Positions 23,401-33,570 of a stretch of 64,000 bases of DNA are shown here, piece after piece (within the stretch, counting starts at the first letter, position 1; the number at the start of each line of letters is the position of its first letter). Below the pieces are notes generated by a model. The model saw only the letters and a list, made by a program, of their open reading frames with translations. It made no database searches and had not been told where the DNA came from. Source of the DNA: Glandiceps talaboti. Its lineage: Eukaryota > Hemichordata > Enteropneusta > Spengelidae. The stretch lies in the NCBI RefSeq assembly GCF_964340395.1, contig NC_135553.1, positions 1,589,001-1,653,000 of the forward strand. The letters run 5' to 3'. The translations under genes were made by a program, and so were the position numbers.

Positions 23401-26293
23401 GATTAGTCAATGGGTTAAGTATTGTCTGATTATATTACAACATAGCAATATGTTATCTGATTGTGTGTGTTAAATGTCATTGCAGACCATGGTAATGTCT
23501 TCAATGGTGACATCTCCTCACAAGGTGCTGATTCAGAATCACCTACCTCACTACTGGACTGCCTTAGAAGGTAACAACTACTTTATACAACTATCGTACA
23601 GTATCCTGACAGCTTGCTATACAACTACTTTATACAACTATCGTACAGTATCCTGACAACTTTACTGTATACAACTACTATATACAACTATCACACAGTA
23701 TCATGACAGCTTGCTATATACAACTGTCGCACAGTATCCTGACAGCTTGCGATATACAACTATCGTACAGTATCCCGACAACTTGCTATATACAACTGTC
23801 ATGCAGTATCCTGACAACTTTACTATATACAACTACTATATACAACTATCATACAGTATCCTGACAGCTTTACTGTATTAGTATATACAACTACTATATA
23901 CAACTGTCGTACAGTATCCTGACAGCTTTACTGTATTAGTATATACAACTACTATATACAACTGTCGTACAGTATCCTGACAGCTTTACTGTATTAGTAT
24001 ATACAACTACTATATACAACTATCGTACAGTATCCTGACAGCTTTACTGTATTAGTATATACAACTACTATATACAACTGTCGTACAGTATCCTGACAAC
24101 TTTACTGTATACAACTACTATATACAACTATTGCATAGTATCCTGACAGCTTGCTATATACATCTACTTTATACAACTATCATACAGTATCCTGACAGCT
24201 TTACTGTATACAACTGCTAGACTAGACCTAATCAATATTTTGTATTCACAGATTCACCAAACCTGAACATTTGGGATCTCATGCCAAAATAAAGTGCAGT
24301 AAATGTCAGAGCTACCAAGAATCTACCAAACAACTCACCATGAAAAAACTTCCTATTGTGGCCTGTTTTCACCTTAAGGTTGGTTTTCACCTATACTCCA
24401 TAAAAAAACCCTAAAATATGAATTTGTATATCAGTAAAGTCATACTCAGTCACTAAAAGCAGTGTCCACTATTGTTGTCCAGATGAAATTTACCCATAGT
24501 TGATTTTCTTTTCACACACTGGCCTTTGAAATTATGGTAAGACCATTACTTGATGTTCACAAAAGTTGGTATGATTTTGATTACACATTAAGTTATGTAA
24601 CCTTTCTCAAACACAGATATTTGCTTGTGTGTGTGAGAGATAGTGGTATTTGATTGATTTTTTGACATTAAACGACAGTTTGGCCACTTTAGCCATTTTA
24701 TAGAACTGATGGATATAGTTACTCAGTTAGACATCAGAAAAGATAAAGAACAATACAAATATTATTAAAAATCTAGAAAATATTGAACTGACCTTTCCTC
24801 TCTCCTATTCCTTTTCAGCGCTTTGAGCATTCCAATAAATTCCGCAAGAAAATTTCTACATTTATTTCATTTCCACAAGAACTAGACATGACACCTTTCA
24901 TGTCTCCTTATCGTAGACAAAACGGGTTAAATAACAATATTCAAGAGATGGATAGCTTTAGCACCAGTGACAACTTGTAAGTATATGTATTCTATCTGTC
25001 AAAGTATAGACAGACTATATATTTTTGTGTATTGTTAGATGGTTCAGTAGAACTTAACGTAGTGCTATATTCTCAAGTGATAGAACTTTACCGCTGACAG
25101 GTGTCTAAGTCATATAACTTTACAAAATGCTAGGTGACCAAGTCATATATCTTTACATGTTGCTATGTGGTCAAGTCATACAACTTTACATAATGCTAGG
25201 TAGTGGCCAATCATTGAATATTATGTAGCACTTGGGTGGTCAAATCATAGAGTATCGTCTCATGGTAGAAGGTTAGATCATGGAGGCAAACCTAAACCAT
25301 GTCACACCACTGAAATGTTTTTGAACAATAATTCAAAATACTGTGTTGTTTGCAGGTATTCCTTATTTGCAGTAGTTAACCATTTAGGAACCATAGATGC
25401 AGGCCATTATACTTGCTTTGTACGACAACATAGGGACCAGTGGTTTAGATGTGATGATGCCGTAATTACAAAGGCCAGTCAACAAGATGTTCTTGATAGT
25501 GAAGGGTAAGCTGTCTTTTTTCATATGGTTGTGTGTTAATGATGGCCAACAAGGCCGTCAACCTGCCTGTTAAGATGCAGGAAACTAGAGCCACGCCTTA
25601 ATGCTGGTATGCACATCTCTGGTTGGAATGTCTTGCATCAAAGACCCTTACACAAAAGATCTAATACTAATAGGATCTTGCTTGCATTTACATGTAAATG
25701 TTACTAAGTCACTAAACACACACACAAAACACAGATGTTAGGATGACTTGCAGATGATTTCAGAAGACATGTCAGCGATATGTCCTAAACTAGGACTCTT
25801 ATAACAGGTTCAAGATGTGTTTGTGTTTATGAAACCATTGTGACTCATAAGTGAGGTATTAGATGTACTTTTCTATACTGTATCCAAGAAAACAGGGTTG
25901 GTGAAACAAAACAATGGGTGGATGACCGACCGACAGCTGTGTGTAAAAACTTGCTGCATTGCATATCTGCTGTTTTTTGTGACTTTCTGATTTGATTTGC
26001 ATTTTGACTTACTTTCAGTTTATGATTACCCAACCAGGTGATAAACATTAAAATTCAAGGTATTCAAAGAATGAAAAGGTTTCCACTTTTCGAAATTTAA
26101 TAATAGTCAAATTTTTATATAGCCAAGTTCTATAAGAGATTTGTATGTGAATGAATTGTTTTCATTATCAGATCCTATTTTTCACTAAGAGTTTAGAAGT
26201 TTTCTCTATCATGTCTGAGGTGACATTGTCATGTACTGTTGTATCTACAGGTACTTACTATTCTACCACAAACAAGTATTGGAGTATGAATGA
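11735..26293 (+). CDS. USP22: USP22-type ubiquitin carboxyl-terminal hydrolase, complete, 13 exons
   Basis: Exons 11735-11854, 13412-13544, 14533-14646, 18942-19046, 19579-19745, 20529-20676, 21563-21665, 22225-22346, 23486-23570, 24252-24378, 24819-24976, 25356-25505 and 26251-26293 join in frame to 1575 nt and 524 aa (human USP22 is 525). The N-terminal ZnF-UBP domain covers roughly residues 1-115 (GCQH, CLCHIC, CLHC, KHIQEH, CFLC). The C19 peptidase domain has catalytic Cys169 in GNTCFMN, His478 in AGHYT and Asp494/495 in WFRCDD, plus the zinc-ribbon CxxC pairs, and ends in LEYE. Known role: catalytic subunit of the SAGA deubiquitinase module, removing ubiquitin from histones H2B and H2A in the nucleus, active only with its adaptor subunits. 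The start ATG at 11735 precedes the conserved GCxHL; the same frame is open up to 11549, so an N-terminal extension is possible. Vertebrate USP27X and USP51 are relatives of this protein, so a multi-exon copy is best named USP22. Confidence 0.96.
13412..13544 (+). CDS. USP22: USP22-like exon 2
   Basis: Acceptor TCTAG, donor GTAAGC, 133 nt. Core of Zn[37 protein letters not shown]. Confidence 0.95.
13648..13712. repeat. possible interspersed-repeat tail
   Basis: TAAATTTATATAGCGCCAAA, then a spaced GGCGCTTA. This pattern (TATAGCGCC ... GGCGCTT) resembles the tail of interspersed repeats found in many animal genomes. A related block with GCGTCTCAGCGCGTTGTACA lies near 42436. The family is not identified. 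Confidence 0.35.
14533..14646 (+). CDS. USP22: USP22-like exon 3
   Basis: Acceptor TTTTTTGCAG, donor GTAAAC, 114 nt. Encodes [20 protein letters not shown], the end of ZnF-UBP. Confidence 0.95.
14730..15665. repeat. AACAC-rich satellite-like array, ~7 units of 100-150 bp
   Basis: Units combine a conserved header (AGCCAGGACTGGAATAGTTG) with runs of CAACACAACA. Headers occur near 14731, 14826, 14996, 15112, 15279 and 15597. It begins less than 100 bases after USP22 exon 3. Open frames on both strands here are by-products of the simple sequence. Confidence 0.85.
15369..15413. repeat. (ACC)n microsatellite
   Basis: About 14 ACC/CCA triplets inside the AACAC-rich array. The poly-His and poly-Gly readings in either strand are artefacts. 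Confidence 0.95.
15665..16110. repeat. long imperfect foldback (inverted repeat), arms about 200 bp
   Basis: The best-matched inner arms are TTTATTAGATGCACAATGC (ending 15870) and GCATTGTGCATCTAATAAA (from 15911). Pairing extends outward through CATCATGGGTC/GACCCATCATG, TTTCAGTG/CACTGAAA, TTCATGATxT/AxATCATGAA and CATAAACTGTG/CACAGTTTATG. The loop is about 40 bases. Lies in USP22 intron 3. Confidence 0.85.
16846..16990. repeat. (GTCT)n with GCCT variants
   Basis: About 36 tetramers with blocks of GCCT. Intron 3 of the USP22-like gene. Confidence 0.95.
17790..17975. mobile_element. dispersed repeat family A, copy 2
   Basis: Contains TTTTCTTGTGACTCACTACA, TAGTAAG, ACACCAAATGTTGGTGG, GTCAGTGG and ATCAAATTGGC in the same order as 10330-10540. 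Lies in USP22 intron 3. Confidence 0.6.
18440..18760. mobile_element. dispersed hairpin element family B, copy 1
   Basis: TTTATTCAGC ... GAATGACCTAAGGGGCC at the left pairs with CCCTTAGGTCAT ... GCTGAATGAAG at the right, forming a hairpin of about 130 bp. Downstream, TTGTCATGATGTAGAATGAC then CCAGGGTATA matches copy 2. Non-coding and MITE-like. Lies in USP22 intron 3. Confidence 0.65.
18942..19046 (+). CDS. USP22: USP22-like exon 4
   Basis: Acceptor TTTTTCAG, donor GTAAGA, 105 nt. Encodes the linker [20 protein letters not shown], very close to the human linker. Confidence 0.95.
19422..19578. repeat. ~70-bp triplication leading into the exon 5 acceptor
   Basis: Units start with CATTG and a pyrimidine-AG at 19422 (CTTACAG), 19491 (CTTGCAG) and 19560 (TTTCAG, the true acceptor). 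The first two share TTTCTTAGGG, AAATTGATAT, CACAGAGAGT and CTAACAAC. Confidence 0.85.
19579..19745 (+). CDS. USP22: USP22-like exon 5 (catalytic Cys box)
   Basis: Acceptor GTTTCAG, donor GTAGGC, 167 nt. [20 protein letters not shown] contains the nucleophile. The acceptor region is part of a tandem triplication. Confidence 0.96.
20138..20476. repeat. (CA)n / (CATA)n compound microsatellite
   Basis: About 50 CA dinucleotides followed by long CATA runs, each block closed by ATGTAAATACAT. Ends about 50 bases before the USP22 exon 6 acceptor. All frames through it are spurious. Confidence 0.97.
20529..20676 (+). CDS. USP22: USP22-like exon 6
   Basis: Acceptor GTTTCAG, donor GTAAGA, 148 nt. Contains [20 protein letters not shown], the USP QQDAHEF box. 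A microsatellite ends about 50 bases before it. Confidence 0.95.
20940..21165. repeat. ~52-60 bp tandem repeat, 4 copies
   Basis: Unit TGATATTTATATTTTGACAT followed by AGAACACTTCAGTTATTCACCACACAG. Intron 6 of the USP22-like gene. Confidence 0.85.
21563..21665 (+). CDS. USP22: USP22-like exon 7
   Basis: Acceptor TTCCAG, donor GTAAGT, 103 nt. Encodes [20 protein letters not shown] with zinc-ribbon cysteines. Confidence 0.95.
22225..22346 (+). CDS. USP22: USP22-like exon 8
   Basis: Acceptor CCACAG, donor GTAAGA, 122 nt. Encodes [17 protein letters not shown], then a serine-rich insert (about 16 Ser in 25 residues) where vertebrates have a different variable loop. Confidence 0.93.
23486..23570 (+). 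CDS. USP22: USP22-like exon 9
   Basis: Acceptor TTGCAG, donor GTAACA, 85 nt. Variable loop ending in SLLDCLRR, equivalent to TLTDCLRR of human USP22. A minisatellite starts immediately after its donor. Confidence 0.92.
23572..24215. repeat. minisatellite, 40-57 bp units, about 14 copies
   Basis: Unit TATACAACTATCGTACAGTA followed by TCCTGACAGCTTTACTGTATTAG, with long and short forms. Starts 2 bases after the exon 9 donor and nearly fills intron 9 of the USP22-like gene. Confidence 0.93.
24252..24378 (+). CDS. USP22: USP22-like exon 10
   Basis: Acceptor TCACAG, donor GTTGGT, 127 nt. Encodes [20 protein letters not shown], the second zinc-ribbon CxxC, and [10 protein letters not shown]. The donor is weaker than the others in this gene. 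Confidence 0.94.
24819..24976 (+). CDS. USP22: USP22-like exon 11
   Basis: Acceptor TTTTCAG, donor GTAAGT, 158 nt. Encodes [19 protein letters not shown], then a family-variable loop rich in Asn and Ser. Confidence 0.94.
25356..25505 (+). CDS. USP22: USP22-like exon 12 (catalytic His/Asp box)
   Basis: Acceptor TTTGCAG, donor GTAAGC, 150 nt. Encodes [20 protein letters not shown] and [13 protein letters not shown]. Confidence 0.96.
26251..26293 (+). CDS. USP22: USP22-like exon 13 (stop)
   Basis: Acceptor TCTACAG, 43 nt including TGA. Encodes [13 protein letters not shown], matching the extreme C terminus of human USP22. Confidence 0.95.
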
Positions 26294-27034
26294 CTAGGCC
26301 AGGTTCAAGTGGTGTTTGACGTTTGAAATCTATACAAGACAAACTTCGAATAGCATCACTTGGATCCAAAGACACTTCAAAGACCGTTGAGGGCGCCGCA
26401 GACACTTTTGAATGGCTGTTGAGGGCGTCACACTCACAGACACTTACAACTGTGAAGTATCTAGCCTTGGGGCGCCAAAACCACAGACACTTACAAATAT
26501 GAACTACCACAACGGATGCAATCTTTCTCCAAAGACAGAATCATGCTAATTTATTGAACCACAACCAATGTGGAATCTACTTAACAAGATAAGCTCTTCT
26601 ACACAGGCTATGGATTTGCTGAGGAACCTTCAAAGAAAAGTTTGGATAGCTGTGTTGGATTTCCATGTCACTGTGTGTGTGCAGGGATGCATGTACTCTT
26701 TGATTTTCTAGATGATGCATTTACTGGTGCTGGAGCAGTCTCACAGACAGACTGTCCTCCCATTTGGTCCTCTCTGTAGCAAACCTCCCAAGAACAGGCT
26801 TTATCCAAACCTTGAGTGTAGTGTTTTGCATACATGACAAGACAATTTGTAAGATATAGCAGTATTTATACGTAGTAGTTTGTGTCCTCAAAGAGATAGT
26901 ATAATTCACCTTCCAGATCATGAGCCAAGGTGGTAGTTGGATCTCCACTCCATGCAACAATTCAATGTTTACTTGATTAATTGATCTATTGCTGTGCAAT
27001 AGCTTTTATTTCTGATCATATAATTGTGAGTGTT

Positions 27035-27380
27035 TGCCTTGCATGCTCCTACCTGCAATGTGTGTGTGGCCAACATCTTTGCTAGCCTTCTACCTGCACT
27101 GTGTGTGGCCAACATCTTTGCTAGCCTTCTACCTACATTGTGTGTGGCCAACATCTTTGCTAGCCTTCTTCCTACAGTGCGTGTGTGGCTAACATCTTTG
27201 CTAGCCTTCTTCCTACAGTGTGTGTGTGGCCAACATTTTTGCTAGCTCTACCTGCACTGTGTGTGGCCATGCATTTTTGCTAGCCATCTACCTGCATTGT
27301 GCCAGTGACCATGAATCTTCGCTAGCCTTCTATGTGCACTGTGTGTGTGTGTGACCATGCATCTTTGCTAGCCTTCTAAG
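27035..27380. repeat. ~38-bp minisatellite, 8-9 copies
   Basis: Unit CTGCACTGTGTGTGGCCAAC followed by ATCTTTGCTAGCCTTCTAC, more diverged at the right end. It lies between the USP22 stop and the first AATAAA at 28616, so it may be transcribed in the 3' UTR. Confidence 0.92.
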
Positions 27381-28211
27381 TTTTGTAATATGACATCACT
27401 TCACACAAAGTTGGAATGCTTTACATTGCCAAACAGTCCAACCTTATAAATTGTACAGTCTAAAGGTTTTGATGAAACATCTATTTCGTACATGTATAAT
27501 GTGTCTAATCAAATACTGATGAGAAACCTTGGATGGTGGATAAACGTCAGTCAAATTTTAGAAAAAGAGTTTAGTGTGTAGCTGATACCCAACAAGTTAT
27601 TGTCAGTGGCTGGTCAAAGTCTTTACATTGACTAATGCACCAGTGAGTCAGGAGTGAACTTCAATTGCACAACAAGAAATAATGTCCAGTTGCCAAGTAG
27701 GACAAAACAAAGAAACCAGAGTGGTTATGGGATTCAGGTGTTAGAATTCAGGGGTTAGGGTGCACTCTATAATTTATTTAGATACATTAGAAAATGTGTG
27801 TACTTCATGATAGTTTGTAGAGCAGAGGCTGTTGGCACATTGCCAAAACACTATACTGTGTAGCCATGGCAACACAATTTACAGCAGTGTAACAGAGATG
27901 AGTTTTGCCCAAGGCAAATGTGGTAGGTGGACGTATAGTTGTCTCATGTAGAGTGGTGATAGTTGTGTAAGTAATGTAGTCAGCCTATCGTCAATAAGTG
28001 TACTCACTTTAAATCTGTAGTTTTGTGCAATCAAACGTAGACATGAATATTTACATTAATAGTAGTGGGTGTAGATAGCTAAATGCAAAGGGAACTTATT
28101 AGTGATGTGTCACTCTAAAAAAAGAAATGAAAAAAAAAATTGTCCGTATGGCAACTGGTATGAAACTGAAATATTAATTAATAATTAATGTATACTATCA
28201 TCATCAGTTCC

Positions 28212-28217
28212 GTGATT

Positions 28218-28248
<31 letters not shown>
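28212..28248. repeat. (GAT)n microsatellite
   Basis: About 11 ATG/GAT triplets downstream of the USP22 stop, possibly in its 3' UTR. Confidence 0.95.
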
Positions 28249-28250
<2 letters not shown>

Positions 28251-28615
28251 TTCACTGCCAACTACTTCATGCTGCTTCGTACAGCTATGTAAGGAGTAAC
28301 AAGTCTTTTATGAAATGAAAACCAAAATAGGATAAAACTTTTCTTACTTCCTGCATTCAGAGTCAAAGGGTAGACTACTAAGAAGGAAAGGCATGTCTCA
28401 CATTTTGAAATATTTATCAAAGATGACAAAAACTATCACTTCTGCATTCATTCTTAGTATTTGGTTTTTCTGTTTCCATGTTTTGCTCTGTCTATTGAGT
28501 GATACACCCACTGGCCGTCCGTCTCTGTTAGATTGGCCAAGGACCTTTTTTGTCAATACCCTAGCTGTTGATATTGGCTGTGCTTGTAGACTGATTCTTA
28601 TACAATACATGTACC

Positions 28616-28621
28616 AATAAA
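28616..28621 (+). terminator. candidate polyadenylation signal of the USP22-like gene
   Basis: AATAAA, the first canonical signal I noticed after the stop, giving a 3' UTR of about 2.3 kb. Another AATAAA lies near 31553. Confidence 0.4.
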
Positions 28622-31600
28622 AAAATATACAATGTGATGCCCATCATAAAGTTAATTCACTGATTTCCTGTCGAACATGCCATCATTGTTATTATGGTGA
28701 GCGACCGTCAGAGTTATACTGGTAATGTTGATGTTATATGTCAGGAGTACAAGACACCAGCTTCTTTCTCCAAACAGCATTTCTTTTGTACAAAGACCAC
28801 CTTTTGATATATTTCCAGTAGTTTGCTATAAGATATCACTTGTCAGAATTCAATCAATGACATTAACAGTTTCTGCAGAAATGTTGAAAGGACAAAAAGT
28901 TGACCAAAGATGGCAAATATGATAGATAATCATTCTTGTTATTTAGTCTACAAATGATATGATTAACTTAAAGTCATACTAGAGATGGAATGCACTGTGG
29001 TTGTCAGAAAATACCATTCAATGCAGCCAAAGATCCTTGGCCAACATCATGTGTGTTTTTTGGAGCACTACTGTATTCAAACACCAGCTTATAGCCACAC
29101 AAAGTCAATGCTTTTAACAGCTCCATAGATGCAAGTATAGACCACAAGGCCTTAGAAATGTTTTATGTGTTCACTTCATAATTTGCCTCCCCTTCCACGT
29201 TTCAAATACAAATTTGTGTATACATATGTGAGTTGATGGAAATGAAGTATGGGATTGTAAACATATTTAGATGAGCCGAGTGTGAGAGTAGGAATTGAAA
29301 GACAGCTGGGGTGCAGCATATTATGAAGTTAATACATAGAAGATTTGATAAGGTCCTACACTTTGTATACATATTTGTATGCACATCCAGATAAATAATT
29401 GTTTGATATCACAACACTTGCATTGTCCAACTTGGCGGAACATCAGTCATGTATTGTGATCACACAAATTCATCAGATCATCTTACAAAAAGATTGACAA
29501 TGTGCAACTAGTATCGTATGATATAAGCTGTATTCAGTTTGGATTTTGTTCTATGTGAAATCATTTTGCCTTTCATTGTGAGTATTGTATGTATAGCAGT
29601 AAATATTACATGTTAACTGGTATGACTTAAAATGAACATTCAAAACTACAAGTAAAATAATGCTACATGGAATTACGTTGTGGTTGATACAAGTGTACTG
29701 TACCTTACTGGTATTACATAGACAGCTATTGAACCTGAATAGACAGAAGTAAAGGTGTTAAGTTACTGTTATTGTACTTTAACTGTGCAGATTCAGCAGA
29801 CTCTGAATTGAATTGAAGTGATTGCATCAAAACTGTTTTGTAATTCGGCAGGGTTGGTAAATGAGACTTTCATGACAGTTTGTAGTCTCCAATTAACACT
29901 TTTACAAAGTGGGAGAAATACATCAATTTCATAGCATAAAAAACACAAACTAGTGTCCAGTGAAATACCTCATTGTTGACTTTTCAATGGGGAGCCAATG
30001 AATTCTAATATAGATGCATGCGGATACAACAATAGAAGTGGAAACACATAGGCCAGACAAGATACTGTCAACATACCACAACAAATGAAAACATGAAACA
30101 TGATCGTCCTAACATCAGAATGACTGAATTTCAACAAGATTGTCTGTGTATACGTCAGCACTAGATTGTGTGTTTTGACTTCATGTGGTTAGACTTGTGT
30201 GAATATTCCACTTTATTGGTTACCCCTGTACACTGTAGGGTTTTCTAAACTCTGGTTATCACATAGTCTGTGAAATACATTGTGTAGTGCCATGCTGTTC
30301 AGTCAGTAATGAGAAGACGGATTAAGGCTGAATGACACAATGCAATGTGTCGTACAGTCAGTTTAGTTATCACAGTGTGTCTGATTCCATGAACTTAGTG
30401 ACAATGTGTCCCCTTAGCTTTGATGGCAAATAACACTATGTCAATGACATCTTTACAGACAGGACTAACTTGAGTTCACTCTCAGTTTCAGCATTACAAA
30501 TTATGGAATAATTTCAGATCTATGCAGCATAACCATCACAACGGTAACATGTCCATAAGCACAAATTACTCTTATAATTGGCAGGGATGGACATAACATT
30601 AATAAGTATAAATCCATTAGTTTACATATCACAGGTGTCTTTTCTGTTCATTGTAATTTCCTTTTTCTCCTGTATCAATTCTGACTGTATTGTTTGCCAA
30701 GTGTGGTGTATGTACTCTCCAATGGTTAGGCTGTAGGTTGAAAATGTCAGCATGGAAAGTTTCAAATGTACACTATGTGATTTCATGATATAAATGTAGT
30801 AGTCCTATTATTTGCTGGTTTATAGATCCTTTATGTACAGTTACAATAACAAAAGGTAAAACTGAATAACACCCATATCAGGTTATCATCTCAGGGTTAC
30901 ATTGCCATAGGTTACCACAAACTGTGCAGTAGTGCTCCATAGATATCACGTGGCTGTAAGCCAACACACTGAAAAAAACACTTGCAGATTTTTGCTTGAC
31001 CACATTCAGTGACTGATAAATTCAAAATGTTGTGGATGTGATGAACTGCTTTACACTACTTTAAGCTTGACTCAAGTTAAGGGTACTTTTACGTTCTGAT
31101 TCTTGTCCTGTGTACATTTTTTTTTGTAGAATCAGAATACAATATGAGTGGAATATTATTGTAATGTTCACTTAAAAACTGAAAATTTTGATATAACTTA
31201 TTGAAACTACTATAAAGAAAAAAATATTGAGATAGCTATTGTGCAAAGCAAAATGATTTGCTTAGCTTTGTTTATGTATATGTCATTATTTTTCTACCTC
31301 CATGTGTGATGTTTACTGTGCTAGACTGCCACAATTATGTAGATTATCTCCCATCATGCATTGTGGGATCAACTACCACCAGAACCATTAGTATTGAACA
31401 AACCAAGGTAACTGTATTGTACATATCTACATGTATCCCATCATGCAGTGGGGTCACTACATTTTGTCTCCATTACAAATAGTGTTCATGTTTAAGTATT
31501 TTGTATTTTGTTAGGGTGGTTATACATAAACAAACCACTACAGCCTTCTGGAATAAAATATTGTTTGCATACAAATAACAAGGTGTAGATTCTGTGTATT

Positions 31601-31959
31601 TGTGTGTCAGAAGTGAAAGAAGTGTGAATACTTGTAGTTCAGTATCACTTTTTAAGCATAAATATGTTGTGTGGACTGATAGTGTTGTAGAGGGGTCCCT
31701 ACCCTATGAGGACATGTATGTTAGCTGTATGAACAAAGTTCAGCAACTCTACATCTGTCAATTTTATCTGTCAACTCTGTCTATTGACTCCATCCAGTGG
31801 TTGGTCCTTATCAAATAGTGACTTTGTTATTTTTTCAACTTTGTAGATGGTACCGCTACTTGTCCTTTTCACACTTGACAAACTTCATTTGGAGAGTAGT
31901 AGGATGGTTATGTTCTGTACATGTACAAAGAACCTTTATACTGGTGCCCATTTGATTGC

Positions 31960-31990
<31 letters not shown>

Positions 31991-33332
31991 CAGTATGTAG
32001 ATATATATAGATATCCATAGACAGTCGAGGGCCCCTCCACTGTCTATGGTGTGTTTGTACTTGTGTGTAGAACAAATAGACTCTTGTCTTGGACGAAAAT
32101 TATTGTAATTCCAGGAATACATTGTGATGTTAACAGAAACTAGATTTTTTATACAGTCTATTATAATTCAAAAATACAACTACAAGATATTTACAGTATA
32201 CAATGATATGGTTTAGAGATGTTTTCATTTTAATAAAGTGAATTTGGTAAGAGTGTAATTGGAAGAACAAAAAAGTTGTCATGGGTCCAGAGTAATTATT
32301 CAGTCGAAAATAATTTATTCAATGTTTCATTTAGTTCTCTATACAAGAAAGAGAGAAAACAGAAAAATCTTTTATTCCACTGCCACTGCTAATGAAAATC
32401 AAATCAAATCAAATTCTTGGTCATATGTGCTTATTGCTCCCATCAGAGTCTTGGCAACAAAATATTGCAATAAGCCCTAAAAAATATTAAAAGTCACTTT
32501 AAAAAAAAAACGATAGATAAGACATGATACAATGAAGACTTATCAAAATTTTCATCGAATTGCGCCCTCGTTAGTTCAAGTTATGCAATTGTTTCGTTTT
32601 ACAGACACCTGTTTGATCTTGATTTTGTCTCAGACCAATTTTGTTATAAATGTAAGGTACGAATGAATTCCATTTATGCAATATTGGTTGACATATACTA
32701 TATCATATTGCTGCCTACAAAAACCTTTGAGATACTGCTTTACATCTGATACCTAAAAGATGAGTATGGTATAGTAAACATGAATTTTGAAATCATCTCC
32801 AAGTATTAAATCACATATTATTCTAATGCTGCATGTAGGTTTATTACATATGCTAGATGTAAGATCACAGACTAGACTGGCATAGCCAATGCTGCCACAT
32901 GATGGCTTGTACAGGTATGTACAGTTTGCTACAAAATGAAGTGATATTATGACTTACAAAATTACAACAACAAAAATCTATGTATAATTATTTACATCCA
33001 AAACCTACAAGAACATTCAATTTTTGATGGAGTACAGAGAAAATAATGTATTCATAATCTTGAAGGCTGGCTTAGAATCCAGAAAATTTGAATTTGTTAC
33101 TTTAATTTACTGTGAAATAACACTGACATATAAACCAGGCTGACTCTATATTTTTTTACCTAGAATTCTTTGTATTTGTTTAAATGATGTCGACGTACTG
33201 CATTATTTGTTCATTTTATCCGTAAAGAACAAAACAAAAACATTATGTTAATGAAAAATTTTAAGAAGTTCACAAGAAATTTAAGAATATGATACTAACT
33301 AGGGGGTCCAAAATAGAGAGTGATTGACCAAG
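28622..33332. other. intergenic, no gene recognised
   Basis: No frame resembles a known protein. Contents noted: a (GT)n run near 31957-31986, a short AAATC run near 32400, and a GCGCCCTC motif near 32563. The last few hundred bases are the presumed promoter of the CACNG-like gene. Confidence 0.5.
31957..31986. repeat. (GT)n microsatellite
   Basis: About 14 GT dinucleotides in the intergenic region. Confidence 0.93.
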
Positions 33333-33340
33333 ATGGCGGC
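33329..33340 (+). promoter_or_regulatory. YY1-like site overlapping the start codon
   Basis: CCAAGATGGCGGCC fits the YY1 consensus (AAnATGGCGGC) and includes the ATG at 33333. YY1 sites at the start codon are common in vertebrate TATA-less genes. Function here is inferred. Confidence 0.45.
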
Positions 33341-33570
33341 CGCATTAGGCAGAGGCTGCCCGATGGCCTCCGCCTTTATCGCTGGCCTTTTATCATTAAT
33401 ACTTCAAAGTGCGTCGATAGGTACAGATTATTGGGTAAATTCAGATTATGATATAGTAGCAAATAGAGATTCCTTTAAAAATGATACTGATCTTGGTGAT
33501 GTGCCGCTGCTGATTCAACATGCAGGACTATGGAGAATATGTGCTTTCGAGCCCAATGCCACTTTCTTGG
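33333..33570 (+). CDS. CACNG-like exon 1 (TM1 and first half of loop 1)
   Basis: 238 nt, ends in phase 1 at donor [24 protein letters not shown] starts the signal-anchor TM1. GTDYW and HAGLWRIC follow. Confidence 0.85.

Noticed and set aside
27030-27245. 71-aa open frame with FASLLP repeats
   Set aside because: Derived from the ~38-bp minisatellite downstream of the USP22 stop.
33324-33332. Start upstream of 33333 for the CACNG-like gene
   Set aside because: The codon at 33324 is TTG, so the first ATG is at 33333.
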